Shown piece after piece: positions 25,981 to 34,565 of a DNA stretch of 64,000 nt. The position numbers and the translations under genes were made by a program. Source of the DNA: Nostoc sp. FACHB-110 (lineage in GTDB: Bacteria > Cyanobacteriota > Cyanobacteriia > Cyanobacteriales > Nostocaceae); NCBI RefSeq assembly GCF_014697425.1, contig NZ_JACJRU010000024.1, positions 50,144 through 114,143 of the forward strand, given 5' to 3'. The notes beneath the pieces are model-generated. The model made no database searches. It was not told where the DNA came from and saw only the letters and a program-made list of their open reading frames with translations. Position 1 is the stretch's first letter. Each line of letters opens with the position of its first letter.

Positions 25981-26247
25981 TTAATTATCTACCGTATGAT
26001 GCTCGCGGGAAATCACGAATCGGTTTGCTACCGTTTCGGGCTGAATTGCGGAAAGGATGACATGATTAGAATCAGTGATAATTACAGCCCTTGTCCGACG
26101 ACCATAAGTTGCATCAATCAACTGGTTTTTTTCACGCGCATCGGTGATAATCCGCTTAATTGGGGCAGACTCTGGGCTGACAATCGCAACTACTTTGTTA
26201 GCCGAGACAATGTTGCCGAAACCGATATTTATTAATTGAATGTCCAT
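25981..26247 (-). CDS. RemA-like protein (DUF370)
   Basis: This is an 88-residue protein starting MDIQLINIGFGNIV, with the segment RRTRAVIITDSNHVILSAIQPETVANRF. This is the DUF370 pattern of RemA/YlzA, which in Bacillus is a DNA-binding activator of biofilm matrix genes and forms ring-like oligomers. The adjacency to gmk is conserved across phyla. The role in cyanobacteria is not established, so I leave the symbol empty. Confidence 0.88.
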   Translation of the reverse strand: MDIQLINIGFGNIVSANKVVAIVSPESAPIKRIITDAREKNQLIDATYGRRTRAVIITDSNHVILSAIQPETVANRFVISREHHTVDN

Positions 26248-26470
26248 AAAATAACTGACACTAAATGTGACTCAAGAATCCAGTAAGGACTTTATTTCTA
26301 TGGTATCCATAAAAAACAGGAGTTACAACGCATCCCATTTAGCTTGCTTTAGTTTTTATAGAGCAAATGCTTTTTTTAGCTATTTATTTGCCAAATATAC
26401 TGAAAATCCTCCCAAAGAGGTATGCGAAACTATGAAAATGTAATCTAGTAGCATCAGGGATAAAAAAACA

Positions 26471-28783
26471 CTAATGACTATTGACTTTTTTCAATTCCTG
26501 CCATTTTTGGCGTAATTGCTGCAAATTAGGAGTCTGACCACCATAACGCCAGCTAACATAAGCTTGACTAATTTCATCTATGACTTGCGCTATGGCTGGG
26601 GGATGATGTTGAAAAACAACTTGGGCGTATTCTAGGGGCGTTTGTGCTGGATGTTTACCTAAACCTTTTGTGGCAGTCCATTGCAGCATTTGTTGATAAA
26701 GCCTTTCCATCGGTGGTAGTTTACTCATCCACTTGTGTTTTAACCACTCGCGCCATTGTACCCAACCTAACCAACCAAAAAAAGCGATTGTAGTTGCCAA
26801 AGTTAAGCCAGTTAACACACCTAGCCAACCTTGAGCGAATAAAGCAAAAAACCAAGCGATCGCTTTTGTGACCCAAGTAAAAATTGCGCCAAATATATTA
26901 TTCAATAATCCAGTCACAGGGGTAGGTAGCCAGCCTGCCACCCAATTCCAAAACTGGCGTAAAACGCTAAAAGTTTGCGAGTCTTCGATAGATGGGGGAA
27001 TTAAAGGGTGATTGGGAATTGGATCAAAAGCAAACCAGCCATATTTAGGGAAGTAAACTTCCGTCATCGCGTACGCATCTGTGTTACGCACAACATACAT
27101 CCCTGTAAACGGATTAAATTCCCCTGGACTAAACCCCGCTACTAACCGCGCGGGAATGCCGATGGAACGCAGCATCATGGTTAGCACAGTGGAGAAATGA
27201 TCTGGGTAGCCGCCTTTATGCTTAAACAAAAAAGCTTCTACTAAATCTTCTTTTTCTTCTAAATAAGGCACATCGAAGGGATTTTCGGGAATTGAGTAGC
27301 GTTGCTTGAGGTACTGCGCTAAGTACAATGTCTTCTCATAAATTGACTCTGGGGCAGAGTTAGAGAACTTAGAAACATTATTGCGGCTATAGTTAGCCAG
27401 AATCTCTTCCGTTAGCTGCTTGACTTTAGGTGCAATTTCTGGAGGAATTTGCAGATAGTATTTTTTAATATGTTGGGGATAGTCAGTAGTAGCTTTGCCT
27501 AACTCTGTGCGATCGCGGTACGGGACTTCCGATATAACTGTATAAGTCAGGTCTTTTGATAAACCCACAGGCGATCGCAATCCATCTTCTTTATCCACAG
27601 CAATAACTGGTGTGGGGAAGTAAATTTCTTTGGGATAGGACATCGCCGGAATCAAGTTAGGCAAATCTGCCACCACTGTGTAGGTTTGTACTACTTCTCT
27701 AGTTTTGGCAGAAGTAGCAGGTGGAGACAGATAAATTTGATAAGACCAAGGCGAACGCTTGAGAGTGGTCACATTCTCATTACGAGAAATTTCCCAACCT
27801 TTACCTGTGTAGCGATCAAATGCTAATACACGCCAGAATCCTTCTGCCTGCGATCGTACTCGCATAACTACCTTAGGTTTCATCGAACCCCGCAGGTTTT
27901 GATTCATCTGGCTATTAAAACCGTAATAAAAATTATCGTCTACCTTACCAGGTTGCCCAGTTTTGTTTCCACCTGTGCCATTACCTTGATTATCAGCATT
28001 ACCTTGACGTACATAGCCAGGATTAATAATACTTCGTCCCGTAAAACCACCTTTGACTTCAATCGGCGTACTCACTGGAAAGGTGCGTAATTGATAACCA
28101 GGAAATCGGGGTAAAACTGCAAAAATTCCTAGTCCTAGTGCAACAACTAATGTAAAAAGTAAAAAATAAAAAGGTAATTTTGATGTTAATTGGGTTTCTT
28201 TTGCCTTTACCCTTTTAACTTTTGACTTATCTAAACCAAGTTCGGAACGGTAATTTAAGCTTAAAGTTGGTAAAGCGATCGCTAAAAATAACAGTAATAC
28301 AGGTGCAAACGCCAAAGTTTGACTCAGCGTTGCTGCCACACCTAATAAAATCAATCCAATTACAATTGAATAGCCCAAATCTTTACGTCTGGGCATATCA
28401 AAACTGTGGAGAACTTGTAATTGAATTAATAACTCTGCTAAAGCTAACCGCGTATCATTTAACTCTCCTAACAACCGCCCAAAGAACGCCCCTAGTGCTA
28501 CTAGCATTCCAATGGCAATGCAGAATTTAATTGGGATATTAGAATTGCGACGATAGCGGTAACTCCAAATTGTACCGACAACACTTAGCGGCACTGCCCA
28601 AAAACTAAATTGGGTATCAGCAGCAATATCTACTGCCACAGTTCCCATAATTACTAGTCCTAAGACTAGCCCCCGCAAAGACAGAGAATCTTCGACTACC
28701 ATTAAAGGCGACCCCTGGTTATTTTGCCGCCAACTAGTAACTACAGGTAGACGCGAAAACCAATTCCTGGATGAATTCAACAT
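26471..28783 (-). CDS. DUF3488/transglutaminase-like membrane protein, active site lost
   Basis: This is a 770-residue protein of the TgpA type. Residues about 30-230 form a cluster of membrane spans (DUF3488), a periplasmic transglutaminase-like domain lies at about 470-600, another span at about 660-690, and a short cytoplasmic DUF4129-like tail ends it. The fold region is clear (MMLRSIGIPARLVAGFSPGEF). However, the catalytic Cys position reads GGYPDHFS (Pro where Cys is expected), and the His position reads NTDAYAMTEV (Tyr for His). The Asp is kept in FAFDPIPNHP. I infer no transglutaminase or protease activity. It lies downstream of the hetZ-patU pair on the same strand. Confidence 0.85.
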   Translation of the reverse strand: MLNSSRNWFSRLPVVTSWRQNNQGSPLMVVEDSLSLRGLVLGLVIMGTVAVDIAADTQFSFWAVPLSVVGTIWSYRYRRNSNIPIKFCIAIGMLVALGAFFGRLLGELNDTRLALAELLIQLQVLHSFDMPRRKDLGYSIVIGLILLGVAATLSQTLAFAPVLLLFLAIALPTLSLNYRSELGLDKSKVKRVKAKETQLTSKLPFYFLLFTLVVALGLGIFAVLPRFPGYQLRTFPVSTPIEVKGGFTGRSIINPGYVRQGNADNQGNGTGGNKTGQPGKVDDNFYYGFNSQMNQNLRGSMKPKVVMRVRSQAEGFWRVLAFDRYTGKGWEISRNENVTTLKRSPWSYQIYLSPPATSAKTREVVQTYTVVADLPNLIPAMSYPKEIYFPTPVIAVDKEDGLRSPVGLSKDLTYTVISEVPYRDRTELGKATTDYPQHIKKYYLQIPPEIAPKVKQLTEEILANYSRNNVSKFSNSAPESIYEKTLYLAQYLKQRYSIPENPFDVPYLEEKEDLVEAFLFKHKGGYPDHFSTVLTMMLRSIGIPARLVAGFSPGEFNPFTGMYVVRNTDAYAMTEVYFPKYGWFAFDPIPNHPLIPPSIEDSQTFSVLRQFWNWVAGWLPTPVTGLLNNIFGAIFTWVTKAIAWFFALFAQGWLGVLTGLTLATTIAFFGWLGWVQWREWLKHKWMSKLPPMERLYQQMLQWTATKGLGKHPAQTPLEYAQVVFQHHPPAIAQVIDEISQAYVSWRYGGQTPNLQQLRQKWQELKKVNSH

Positions 28784-29156
28784 TTAAAGGTTCAGCAATG
28801 GTGTAAATGCGCTCAACTGATGCTTGGTCAGTCCAACACTTACCTAGTTATAGCAATGGAAGTATAGATTAGGACATCAACAGATGATAAACCTGAGACA
28901 AAAAAGGTTTTTAAACCTCTCACCTGTGCCCTGTTTCCTGCTATAGCTCATACCCTGCTGAAAATTCTCTTCCGATGACAGTAACTCCCCGAAGCAAACT
29001 TTGGGAGTTGAATATTTTTCGCCCTAATGATCGTTTCAAAAACGTAGAAGCCCTAATGATCGTTTATTTAAAAATTAAGCTCCAAAACCACAATAACTTT
29101 CTTAATTTTTCAGCCTTAGTCAACCGACCTAATTATGGTAGAGTTGGCAACTTTGT
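28784..29156. other. Intergenic region with hairpin and direct repeat
   Basis: Between the patU and transglutaminase-like genes there is a hairpin (AACTCCC at 28983-28989 with GGGAGTT at 29003-29009). A 16-bp direct repeat, GCCCTAATGATCGTTT, occurs at 29021-29036 and 29050-29065, starts 29 bases apart. The repeat could be a binding site for a regulator acting on the downstream gene. A 84-codon frame here is probably chance. Confidence 0.45.
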
Positions 29157-30134
29157 TCAGTTCATAGGATTAATTACAAACAACAAAGGCTGTTGGTCAA
29201 TTTCAGGAAACTCAACTTCTAATGTATAAGTTGGGTTAAATTCCTGACAGGATAACTCAACATTCAAGCAACCTGCACTTGACGATTGAGCCATTGCCAA
29301 AGTACCATCTGCTCTTAATGTCAATATCCCTTTGGTTGGTAAATCAGCCTGAACTTGCAATTGAGTCTGTTTACCACGAGATTGATATTCTACCCGGAGA
29401 GTCAATAGACCCTCACTGGTAAACCATTGTCTTTCTACTACTGGGCTGTTAGGCGTAACTGGTAGGCTCAGATTTTCTAGCAGTTGTTTAGCAGCCATCA
29501 AAGACAATGCCATTTGTTGACGTGGTTGTAAATCTGGGTAATCATTCTCGATAGTTAATTTTTGATCGAGAACATCCGCAGACCGATAGGTACTTCTTAG
29601 TACCAAACCAGCGATATCATTAAGTGCGTGTGACTCTTGTGGAAAGAAGCTTTCCACTGCCTGAACTAATTTAGCTCCCAAAGGTAGTGAAGCAGTCAGC
29701 AGTGTTTGGCACTTTTCTAACAACTCCCGAAAAACTTCTTCTGGCAGAGTAATCGGTAGATTCAGCTTATATTGTTGAGCCTTCCAACCCCAAGCCGGAA
29801 CTAAAGTGAGCAATTGCTCTTCCAAACGCTCAGGATATTCCATCATTTGTGTTTCCCAAGGAAACAAAGGAGGCTGGTTTTCGATTTCGGTCTGTAACCG
29901 ATGCTTGATTATGGCTTGGAAACGGTCTTGCACAGTAGGAATGTCTCCCAGTTTAAAGTTTTGGGGTTTCCCTCCTAACTTTGGAGCGCCACTGGCGAAA
30001 GTGGCTGCTTGTTCAGGAGAGTTATCAACCCCGTCATTTTCCTTAAACTCGACCAAGTTAGTCTCACTGGTGTCGGTATCTGCCAACAACCAAGTGAGTA
30101 ATTGGTTTTTTAAGGATTCTGAGTCACTATTCAT
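29157..30134 (-). CDS. patU: PatU-like heterocyst pattern protein, unsplit
   Basis: This is a 325-residue soluble protein with no recognised catalytic domain. It has an N-terminal helical segment, a disordered part (about 30-60), a helical middle and a beta-rich C-terminus (LTLRVEYQSRGKQTQLQVQADLP). The identification rests on position: it directly follows hetZ with an 8-nt overlap, as patU does in heterocystous species. In Anabaena PCC 7120 the homologous locus is split into patU5 and patU3, whereas here it is one frame. PatU influences heterocyst frequency and spacing. ATG 30134 is chosen; a GTG four codons upstream is possible. Confidence 0.72.
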   Translation of the reverse strand: MNSDSESLKNQLLTWLLADTDTSETNLVEFKENDGVDNSPEQAATFASGAPKLGGKPQNFKLGDIPTVQDRFQAIIKHRLQTEIENQPPLFPWETQMMEYPERLEEQLLTLVPAWGWKAQQYKLNLPITLPEEVFRELLEKCQTLLTASLPLGAKLVQAVESFFPQESHALNDIAGLVLRSTYRSADVLDQKLTIENDYPDLQPRQQMALSLMAAKQLLENLSLPVTPNSPVVERQWFTSEGLLTLRVEYQSRGKQTQLQVQADLPTKGILTLRADGTLAMAQSSSAGCLNVELSCQEFNPTYTLEVEFPEIDQQPLLFVINPMN

Positions 30135-31332
30135 GAGTAGATGCACCTGATCCGGACACTAATGAGTTACGAATTTCCCAAGCTTGTTCCAGAATCTTAA
30201 ACCAGCGTTTTTGAAGTTGTGCCATTGATAACCCTAAAGTTTTGGCAATTTTTTCGTCAGTTTGTCCTTGCTGTTTTAAGTCGAGTATTGCCCGTTGTTT
30301 CTCGTCTAGTTGAGCAGTGTAGGCTTGCCACTGTTGAGGCGTTAACCCCAAATTTGTATGTAAAGAAGCTTCTAACCATTCGTGAACTAGTTCCCAACGA
30401 TGTAATAAAGCGAACCTAATCAAATGATATTTGAAGCGTTGTTGTAAGTAATCTCTCTGACGAGGGGTAAGATTTAAAATTGTCTCAATTTCTTGTGTTG
30501 ATAAATCTTGCAGACGCAATGAGAAGTAATCAGCACAATCAGATTGTTGTTTTTGCTCCAAATAACTCATCAATTCGGTAATCACAACAGAACGCAGAGT
30601 ATCTTCTTCAGGTTCTGGTTCTGGTTGTGTGGCCATTGTGGAGCGTAATTGCTGTACTGCTGGCTCTTCCCAAGAACCATCTCCATCACTCGAGCTACCT
30701 TCAGCAGCTTGTTCGATATCGACGCTGGTTTCGGGAGGTTGTTGTTGGGAGAAAGTTTGCGCCCGCAGAATAATTAGTTGTTGTTGACGGCCTGGTAAAG
30801 GAATACGCCGCTTACCGTAGCGTTCGGTAAAGGCCATGTATTCTGCTAATTCCAAAAGAGTTTGGGGACGATAGGTAGTACCTAGTTGATTTTCCCGCCG
30901 GAAAGCGTTTAATGCTTCAAGATAAAAACTTTGTAGAAAATCTTCTATGATAGTCAGCCGCCCTTGATAGCTCAATTGCCGCTGAGGAGGATTAATGTAA
31001 CGATAAATAATGGCACTTAAAGTACTGTGTAATTCAACTCTGCCTCTATTGGAACCCAACTGATAGTACCTGAGACATTGTTGCAGGCGGTGTCTAGCTA
31101 GGGTCATTGCCGAGCTTTCTACAGCACCGGAAGCTTGGATGCGTTTACTTTCGCTGCAAATTCGGTATACTTCGGTAGAAATGCGTGTTGCCACATCATG
31201 GCAATTTTGTTCAGAGGCTTTGGTTGATTGTTTAAGCTCCTTATACAGGAGTGGAAAGATCACCTCCACGCCGATAGTATTTTCTCCCAGAAATGTTGCG
31301 GTTGGAATAGTTGCGGTTGCGGCTGAATTCAT
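30127..31332 (-). CDS. hetZ: Heterocyst differentiation regulator HetZ
   Basis: This 401-residue protein has the length and architecture of HetZ, which is needed early in heterocyst differentiation and acts downstream of HetR. Its N-terminal two thirds are helical and arginine-rich (RLQQCLRYYQLGSNRGRVELHSTL, read in parts). An acidic Q/E/P/S linker lies at about 200-240, and a helix-turn-helix-like end (KIAKTLGLSMAQLQKRWFKIL) follows. It is the first gene of the pair with patU and is divergent from the gene at 31534, sharing a 200-base promoter region. In known strains hetZ is activated by HetR; I could not identify a HetR palindrome by eye. Confidence 0.87.
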   Translation of the reverse strand: MNSAATATIPTATFLGENTIGVEVIFPLLYKELKQSTKASEQNCHDVATRISTEVYRICSESKRIQASGAVESSAMTLARHRLQQCLRYYQLGSNRGRVELHSTLSAIIYRYINPPQRQLSYQGRLTIIEDFLQSFYLEALNAFRRENQLGTTYRPQTLLELAEYMAFTERYGKRRIPLPGRQQQLIILRAQTFSQQQPPETSVDIEQAAEGSSSDGDGSWEEPAVQQLRSTMATQPEPEPEEDTLRSVVITELMSYLEQKQQSDCADYFSLRLQDLSTQEIETILNLTPRQRDYLQQRFKYHLIRFALLHRWELVHEWLEASLHTNLGLTPQQWQAYTAQLDEKQRAILDLKQQGQTDEKIAKTLGLSMAQLQKRWFKILEQAWEIRNSLVSGSGASTHE

Positions 31333-31533
31333 AGTCTCGGTGTTTAAAAGACCCTATACATATAGATAACCTGCTCGACTGTGGGTATTGGCTGTGTGTA
31401 TTTGCTTATAAGCTAAATGCAGGATTGCTCTGCATATAGGATTTCGCTGATTTTATTATTCCCAACTGAATGGGATTGTTCACACTTTGCCTTGCTGTTA
31501 TTGCTATTCCCCAAAAGTCGGTGACAAGTAATT

Positions 31534-32010
31534 ATGGATGTAGAAACACAAATTCAATTGCTGATCGACAATGCACCCCGCGATGGTATTACACCACATC
31601 TTATTACAGCAATTGCTCCTGCTTTGCGTGCGATCGCTCAACAATTACGCCACTCCCAGTACTATATTCTCCAGAAGGAGGGAAGCTGGGTCTTAACTAC
31701 ATTGAGCCACCGTGCAGATCCCGGTTTGGAGAAGCAGGTGATTTACGCTTGTTCTACCATACAGGATATTTCCCTAATTCCATCTGCTGGGCGAGACCCT
31801 CAAGTGGTGGCTACACCCATCGCTGTCACCCATATTTTGTTCCAATTACTAGCGTTAAAACCCGTAGATAGTATAGTTTTTTTAGAAACACCTGGAACAC
31901 TGAATAACGCTTTTGAAGTACAGCGTTCTCAGCTAGAAAAAGCCATTGAGAAACAGCTAAAACATCAGCCAAAGAAGCAGTCTAATAACATTCCACCTAA
32001 TCTTGCTTAA
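31534..32010 (+). CDS. Conserved cyanobacterial protein of unknown function
   Basis: This is a 158-residue soluble protein. An N-terminal helix-rich part (DNAPRDGITPHLITAIAPALRAIAQQ) precedes a mixed region (SQYYILQKEGSWVLTTLSHR). A lysine/glutamine-rich tail (EKQLKHQPKKQSNN) ends it. I recognise no named domain. It diverges from hetZ and faces the prenyl synthase gene across a 15-bp-stem hairpin. It seems conserved next to hetZ in related genomes as I recall, which could mean shared regulation, but no function should be assumed. Confidence 0.7.
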   Translation: MDVETQIQLLIDNAPRDGITPHLITAIAPALRAIAQQLRHSQYYILQKEGSWVLTTLSHRADPGLEKQVIYACSTIQDISLIPSAGRDPQVVATPIAVTHILFQLLALKPVDSIVFLETPGTLNNAFEVQRSQLEKAIEKQLKHQPKKQSNNIPPNLA

Positions 32011-32014
32011 AATA

Positions 32015-32063
32015 AATTTGGAGTTGAAATTTTGGATACCACCCAATTTTTCAACTCCAAATT
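32015..32063. terminator. 15-bp hairpin between convergent genes
   Basis: AATTTGGAGTTGAAA (32015-32029) pairs perfectly with TTTCAACTCCAAATT (32049-32063). It lies between the stops of two convergent genes and probably ends both transcripts. Confidence 0.75.
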
Positions 32064-32093
32064 CCTATATGAAAAATTCACAATCAAAAAATT

Positions 32094-33065
32094 TTAATAA
32101 AGCCGACTTAGTACATATTCCGTAATGTCGGTTAAAGCTTGACGCGGTTCAGAAGGTGTCAGCACGGCAATATCTTCTGCTGCTAACTTGGCATGATGAG
32201 CCGCTAATTCCCGCGCCTGTTGTATACCTTGGCTATCTTGAATTAATGTCAATGCTTGTTCTAAATCTCCTTCTTGGGCAAATTCACGTTCAATCAACAC
32301 TTCTAAATAGGGTTTTTCTTCTAAGGCAAATAGAACAGGTGCAGTTAGATTGCCACTTTTGAGGTCTGAACAAGCTGGTTTCCCTAGAGTATCTGTGGTA
32401 CTGGTAAAGTCTAAGATGTCATCCACAATCTGAAAAGCTAATCCTAAATTACGCCCGTAGCTATATAAATGTTGGGCTATTTCTGGGGAAACATCACTGA
32501 GTAGACCTGCTGCTTTGGCACTATTAGCAATGAGTGAAGCAGTTTTGTAATAGCTTTTTTGCAGGTAGGTTTCAATTGCCAAGCTACTATCAAAGCGGTT
32601 CATGCCTTGCTGGATTTCTCCAGTAGCCAGATCCATAATTACTTCTGAAAGTAGTTTGACTACCTCCAAATTATCCAAGTTTGCCAGATACCACGATGAT
32701 TGAGCAAAAAGAAAGTCTCCTGCAAGAACAGCAATGCGGTTGCCAAATAAGCTGTGAACGGTAGGCACGCTACGCCGCATTTGTGCTTCATCCACCACAT
32801 CGTCATGCACTAAACTTGCCGTGTGAATCATTTCTGTGATTTCGGCTAGGCGGCGGTGACGCTGGGTAATATCTTCTTCTAACATTGTTGCCCGCGATAT
32901 CAGCAGAACAATCGCTGGTCGGATGCGCTTTCCCCCAGCTCCGAATAAATGTTCGGCGGCGGCAAAAAGAATGGGGTGGCGATTGCCAACTAGCTGCTTA
33001 AGGTTATCGGCTAGTATTTGCAAATCTGCTTCCACAGGGGTAAACAGGGAGGTAGCTGGGGTCAT
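32094..33065 (-). CDS. sds: All-trans polyprenyl (solanesyl-type) diphosphate synthase
   Basis: This 323-residue enzyme extends allylic diphosphates with isopentenyl diphosphate, most likely to supply the plastoquinone side chain. The first aspartate-rich motif is DDVVDEAQMRR and the second is DDILDFTSTTD, both intact. GGKRIRPAIVLL binds the substrate diphosphate. Product length cannot be read reliably from sequence. In cyanobacteria this enzyme is annotated Sds or PreA. Confidence 0.9.
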   Translation of the reverse strand: MTPATSLFTPVEADLQILADNLKQLVGNRHPILFAAAEHLFGAGGKRIRPAIVLLISRATMLEEDITQRHRRLAEITEMIHTASLVHDDVVDEAQMRRSVPTVHSLFGNRIAVLAGDFLFAQSSWYLANLDNLEVVKLLSEVIMDLATGEIQQGMNRFDSSLAIETYLQKSYYKTASLIANSAKAAGLLSDVSPEIAQHLYSYGRNLGLAFQIVDDILDFTSTTDTLGKPACSDLKSGNLTAPVLFALEEKPYLEVLIEREFAQEGDLEQALTLIQDSQGIQQARELAAHHAKLAAEDIAVLTPSEPRQALTDITEYVLSRLY

Positions 33066-33317
33066 GGATGGCCGGATTCTGGCTTAGGTTACGAAAGTTT
33101 ACATATCCTATACTCATTTTAAGATAACCCTGTGCCAGCGCAAGGTTTTGCTGAGAGATTGCCTGTCAAATCAGGACGCACAGTTGATACAATCTGGCTC
33201 TCATCAAGGTATACAGGCTATTTTGAGATATGAAAAATTTTTGAGTGCTAGATTAATTTTTAGACATCAGAGGATGAAGACAGATCGGATCTTAAGAGCA
33301 AATATTATGCTATGGGG

Positions 33318-33395
33318 ACTTACGCATCAAAATAGTCCTGGGTGTTTCCGACCATTAACCCAACCTCCACAGATAAACTTTGTGCGTAAGTCCTA
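33318..33395. repeat. MITE-like element with GGACTTACGCA termini (copy 2)
   Basis: This 78-bp element begins GGACTTACGCA and ends TGCGTAAGTCC. Its right end (CAGATAAACTTTGTGCGTAAG) closely matches the right end of the copy at 42591-42708. An 82-codon frame over it is not considered a gene. Confidence 0.7.
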
Positions 33396-33863
33396 AGGGA
33401 CTGCTTATCCCTTGTAAATGCAAAACTCTAGCTGGGCTTTAGTTACCGTATTTATACTGGTAGTTTATTTATTGAGACTTAAGTATCTGTTACTTAGATT
33501 TTCCTCAGTAGCAGCGTTATATTTACTTAAGTATATCAGTATATTCTATGATAGAAATTAACATCAGTGCTTGAGTTCGCAAGTAAATAAGCATTTTTTC
33601 TGGCAATTGCTTTTATTTTGACGCTAAATTTATATTTAGTGTTAATTATGAAGGTGTTATTAAGCACATTCTAAAAATATTTTGCTTTAATTATTCTCCA
33701 TAAACTTTGACACAAATAATATTTTGAATAAATAAAAATCTATCCTGGCTGGAAATTTAACCTTGTAGAAATTGCAAAATTTAGCCTCTAAGAAGGCTTA
33801 AAAGTCAGGATGATTGTGTTACGCTAAAATGTAGGGATTTTAAATTTTTCAGGTATTAACAAT
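33396..33863. other. AT-rich non-coding interval
   Basis: No gene is seen. The stretch is very AT-rich. A small hairpin (TTAGCCTCTAAGAAGGCTTAA) lies at about 33780-33801. A TAAAAT at 33825-33830 could be a -10 box for transcription of the structured region that follows, but no matching -35 box is evident. Confidence 0.3.
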
Positions 33864-34270
33864 GTGAAGGTCAAGCAGGTTTCTGTGATGTTACCTTCAC
33901 GCTGTTGGAAGTCCAGAATAGCTAAATGCCGCCAATCAAACCAAGAAAATCTTTCTTGAAGTTTTTGGGCGGCAAGAAAACTTCTTGGGATGGAGTTAGG
34001 CGGTATCCTTATAGGAGTTCGCTTTCGGCTTACAGCTTCTGCTGAAAGTCGTGGTATATCCTACCACAGAGGCATGAAAAACAATAATTCAGACTAAGCA
34101 AACAGCTGAGGAGCGCAGTTAACTGTGCCGTTCGGCAATTTAACTGTTGTGGCGTTTCTAGTCTGTAAATAACTCAATTAAATAGTTACTTGGGCAACCG
34201 AAGAGTGCGATGACTCTACGGTGCAGTTTCGTATCACAAACTACGGTCATCAAGAATTTTCTTGAATGAC
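33864..34270 (+). ncRNA. Candidate structured non-coding RNA region (uncharacterised)
   Basis: About 400 bases without a gene hold a chain of perfect or near-perfect stems. These are GTGAAGGT 33864 with ACCTTCAC 33893; TGCCGCC 33927 with GGCGGCA 33968, enclosing CAAGAAA/TTTCTTG; an alternative stem GAAGTTTT 33958 with AAAACTTC 33977; CTTTCGGC 34022 with GCTGAAAG 34041; GTGGTA 34051 with TACCAC 34062; CAGACTA 34090 with TAGTCTG 34159, enclosing CAGTTAA/TTAACTG and TGCCG/CGGCA; CCG-AGAGT 34198 with ACTCT-CGG 34213; and GTCATCAAGAA 34246 with TTCTTG-ATGAC 34259. The density is far above its surroundings. Strand is assumed. It could be several small RNAs, a long leader for the gene at 34329, or an intergenic repeat mosaic. 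I do not recognise 6S, tmRNA, SRP or RNase P RNA. Confidence 0.42.
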
Positions 34271-34328
34271 TGCGGTTGAGTTTCTTGTATGGAATTTTTT
34301 ATTTCTCTGGAAAAAAGTTGGTAGAACA

Positions 34329-34541
34329 ATGATGTACGCGAATATGCCTATGATGATTTTTATTTTAGCTGCCGGATATTTATTCACAGTTTACTTATTA
34401 TTAGCATTAGCAAAACGTAGCGGTCAAAAATCTAATGCGCGAAATTTTGTGTCGGGAAATAATGAGAAACATCAAATAGAAGTTCCAGCCGCACCACAGA
34501 TGACAGAGGTGGTGAATAGTCAAGAGTCAATCGTTACCTAA
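34329..34541 (+). CDS. Small single-span membrane protein
   Basis: This is a 70-residue peptide starting MMYANMPMMIFILAAGYL. It has one membrane span (about 7-27) and a polar cytoplasmic-type tail ending in a repeat-derived NSQESIVT. The frame is open back to 34266, but that ATG lies inside the 3' arm of a strong hairpin, so I favour 34329. I do not recognise the family. It is followed by a terminator made of STRR units. Confidence 0.5.
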   Translation: MMYANMPMMIFILAAGYLFTVYLLLALAKRSGQKSNARNFVSGNNEKHQIEVPAAPQMTEVVNSQESIVT

Positions 34542-34565
34542 AGTATGAAAAGCAAAGTATGAAGG

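Noticed and set aside
28975..29229. 84-codon plus-strand frame near patU
   Set aside because: It overlaps the end of patU on the other strand and covers a hairpin and direct repeat. No coding features.
31333..31533. HetR-binding palindrome upstream of hetZ
   Set aside because: No sequence close to the AGGGGTCTAACCCCT-type palindrome could be seen by eye; only weak symmetric text (CCCAACTGAATGGG).
33148..33396. 82-codon plus-strand frame
   Set aside because: Its 3' half is the GGACTTACGCA-family element. The frame stops where the element ends.
33864..34270. 6S, tmRNA, SRP or RNase P RNA
   Set aside because: None of their conserved cores (for example GAGGAAAGTCCGGGC for RNase P) is present.
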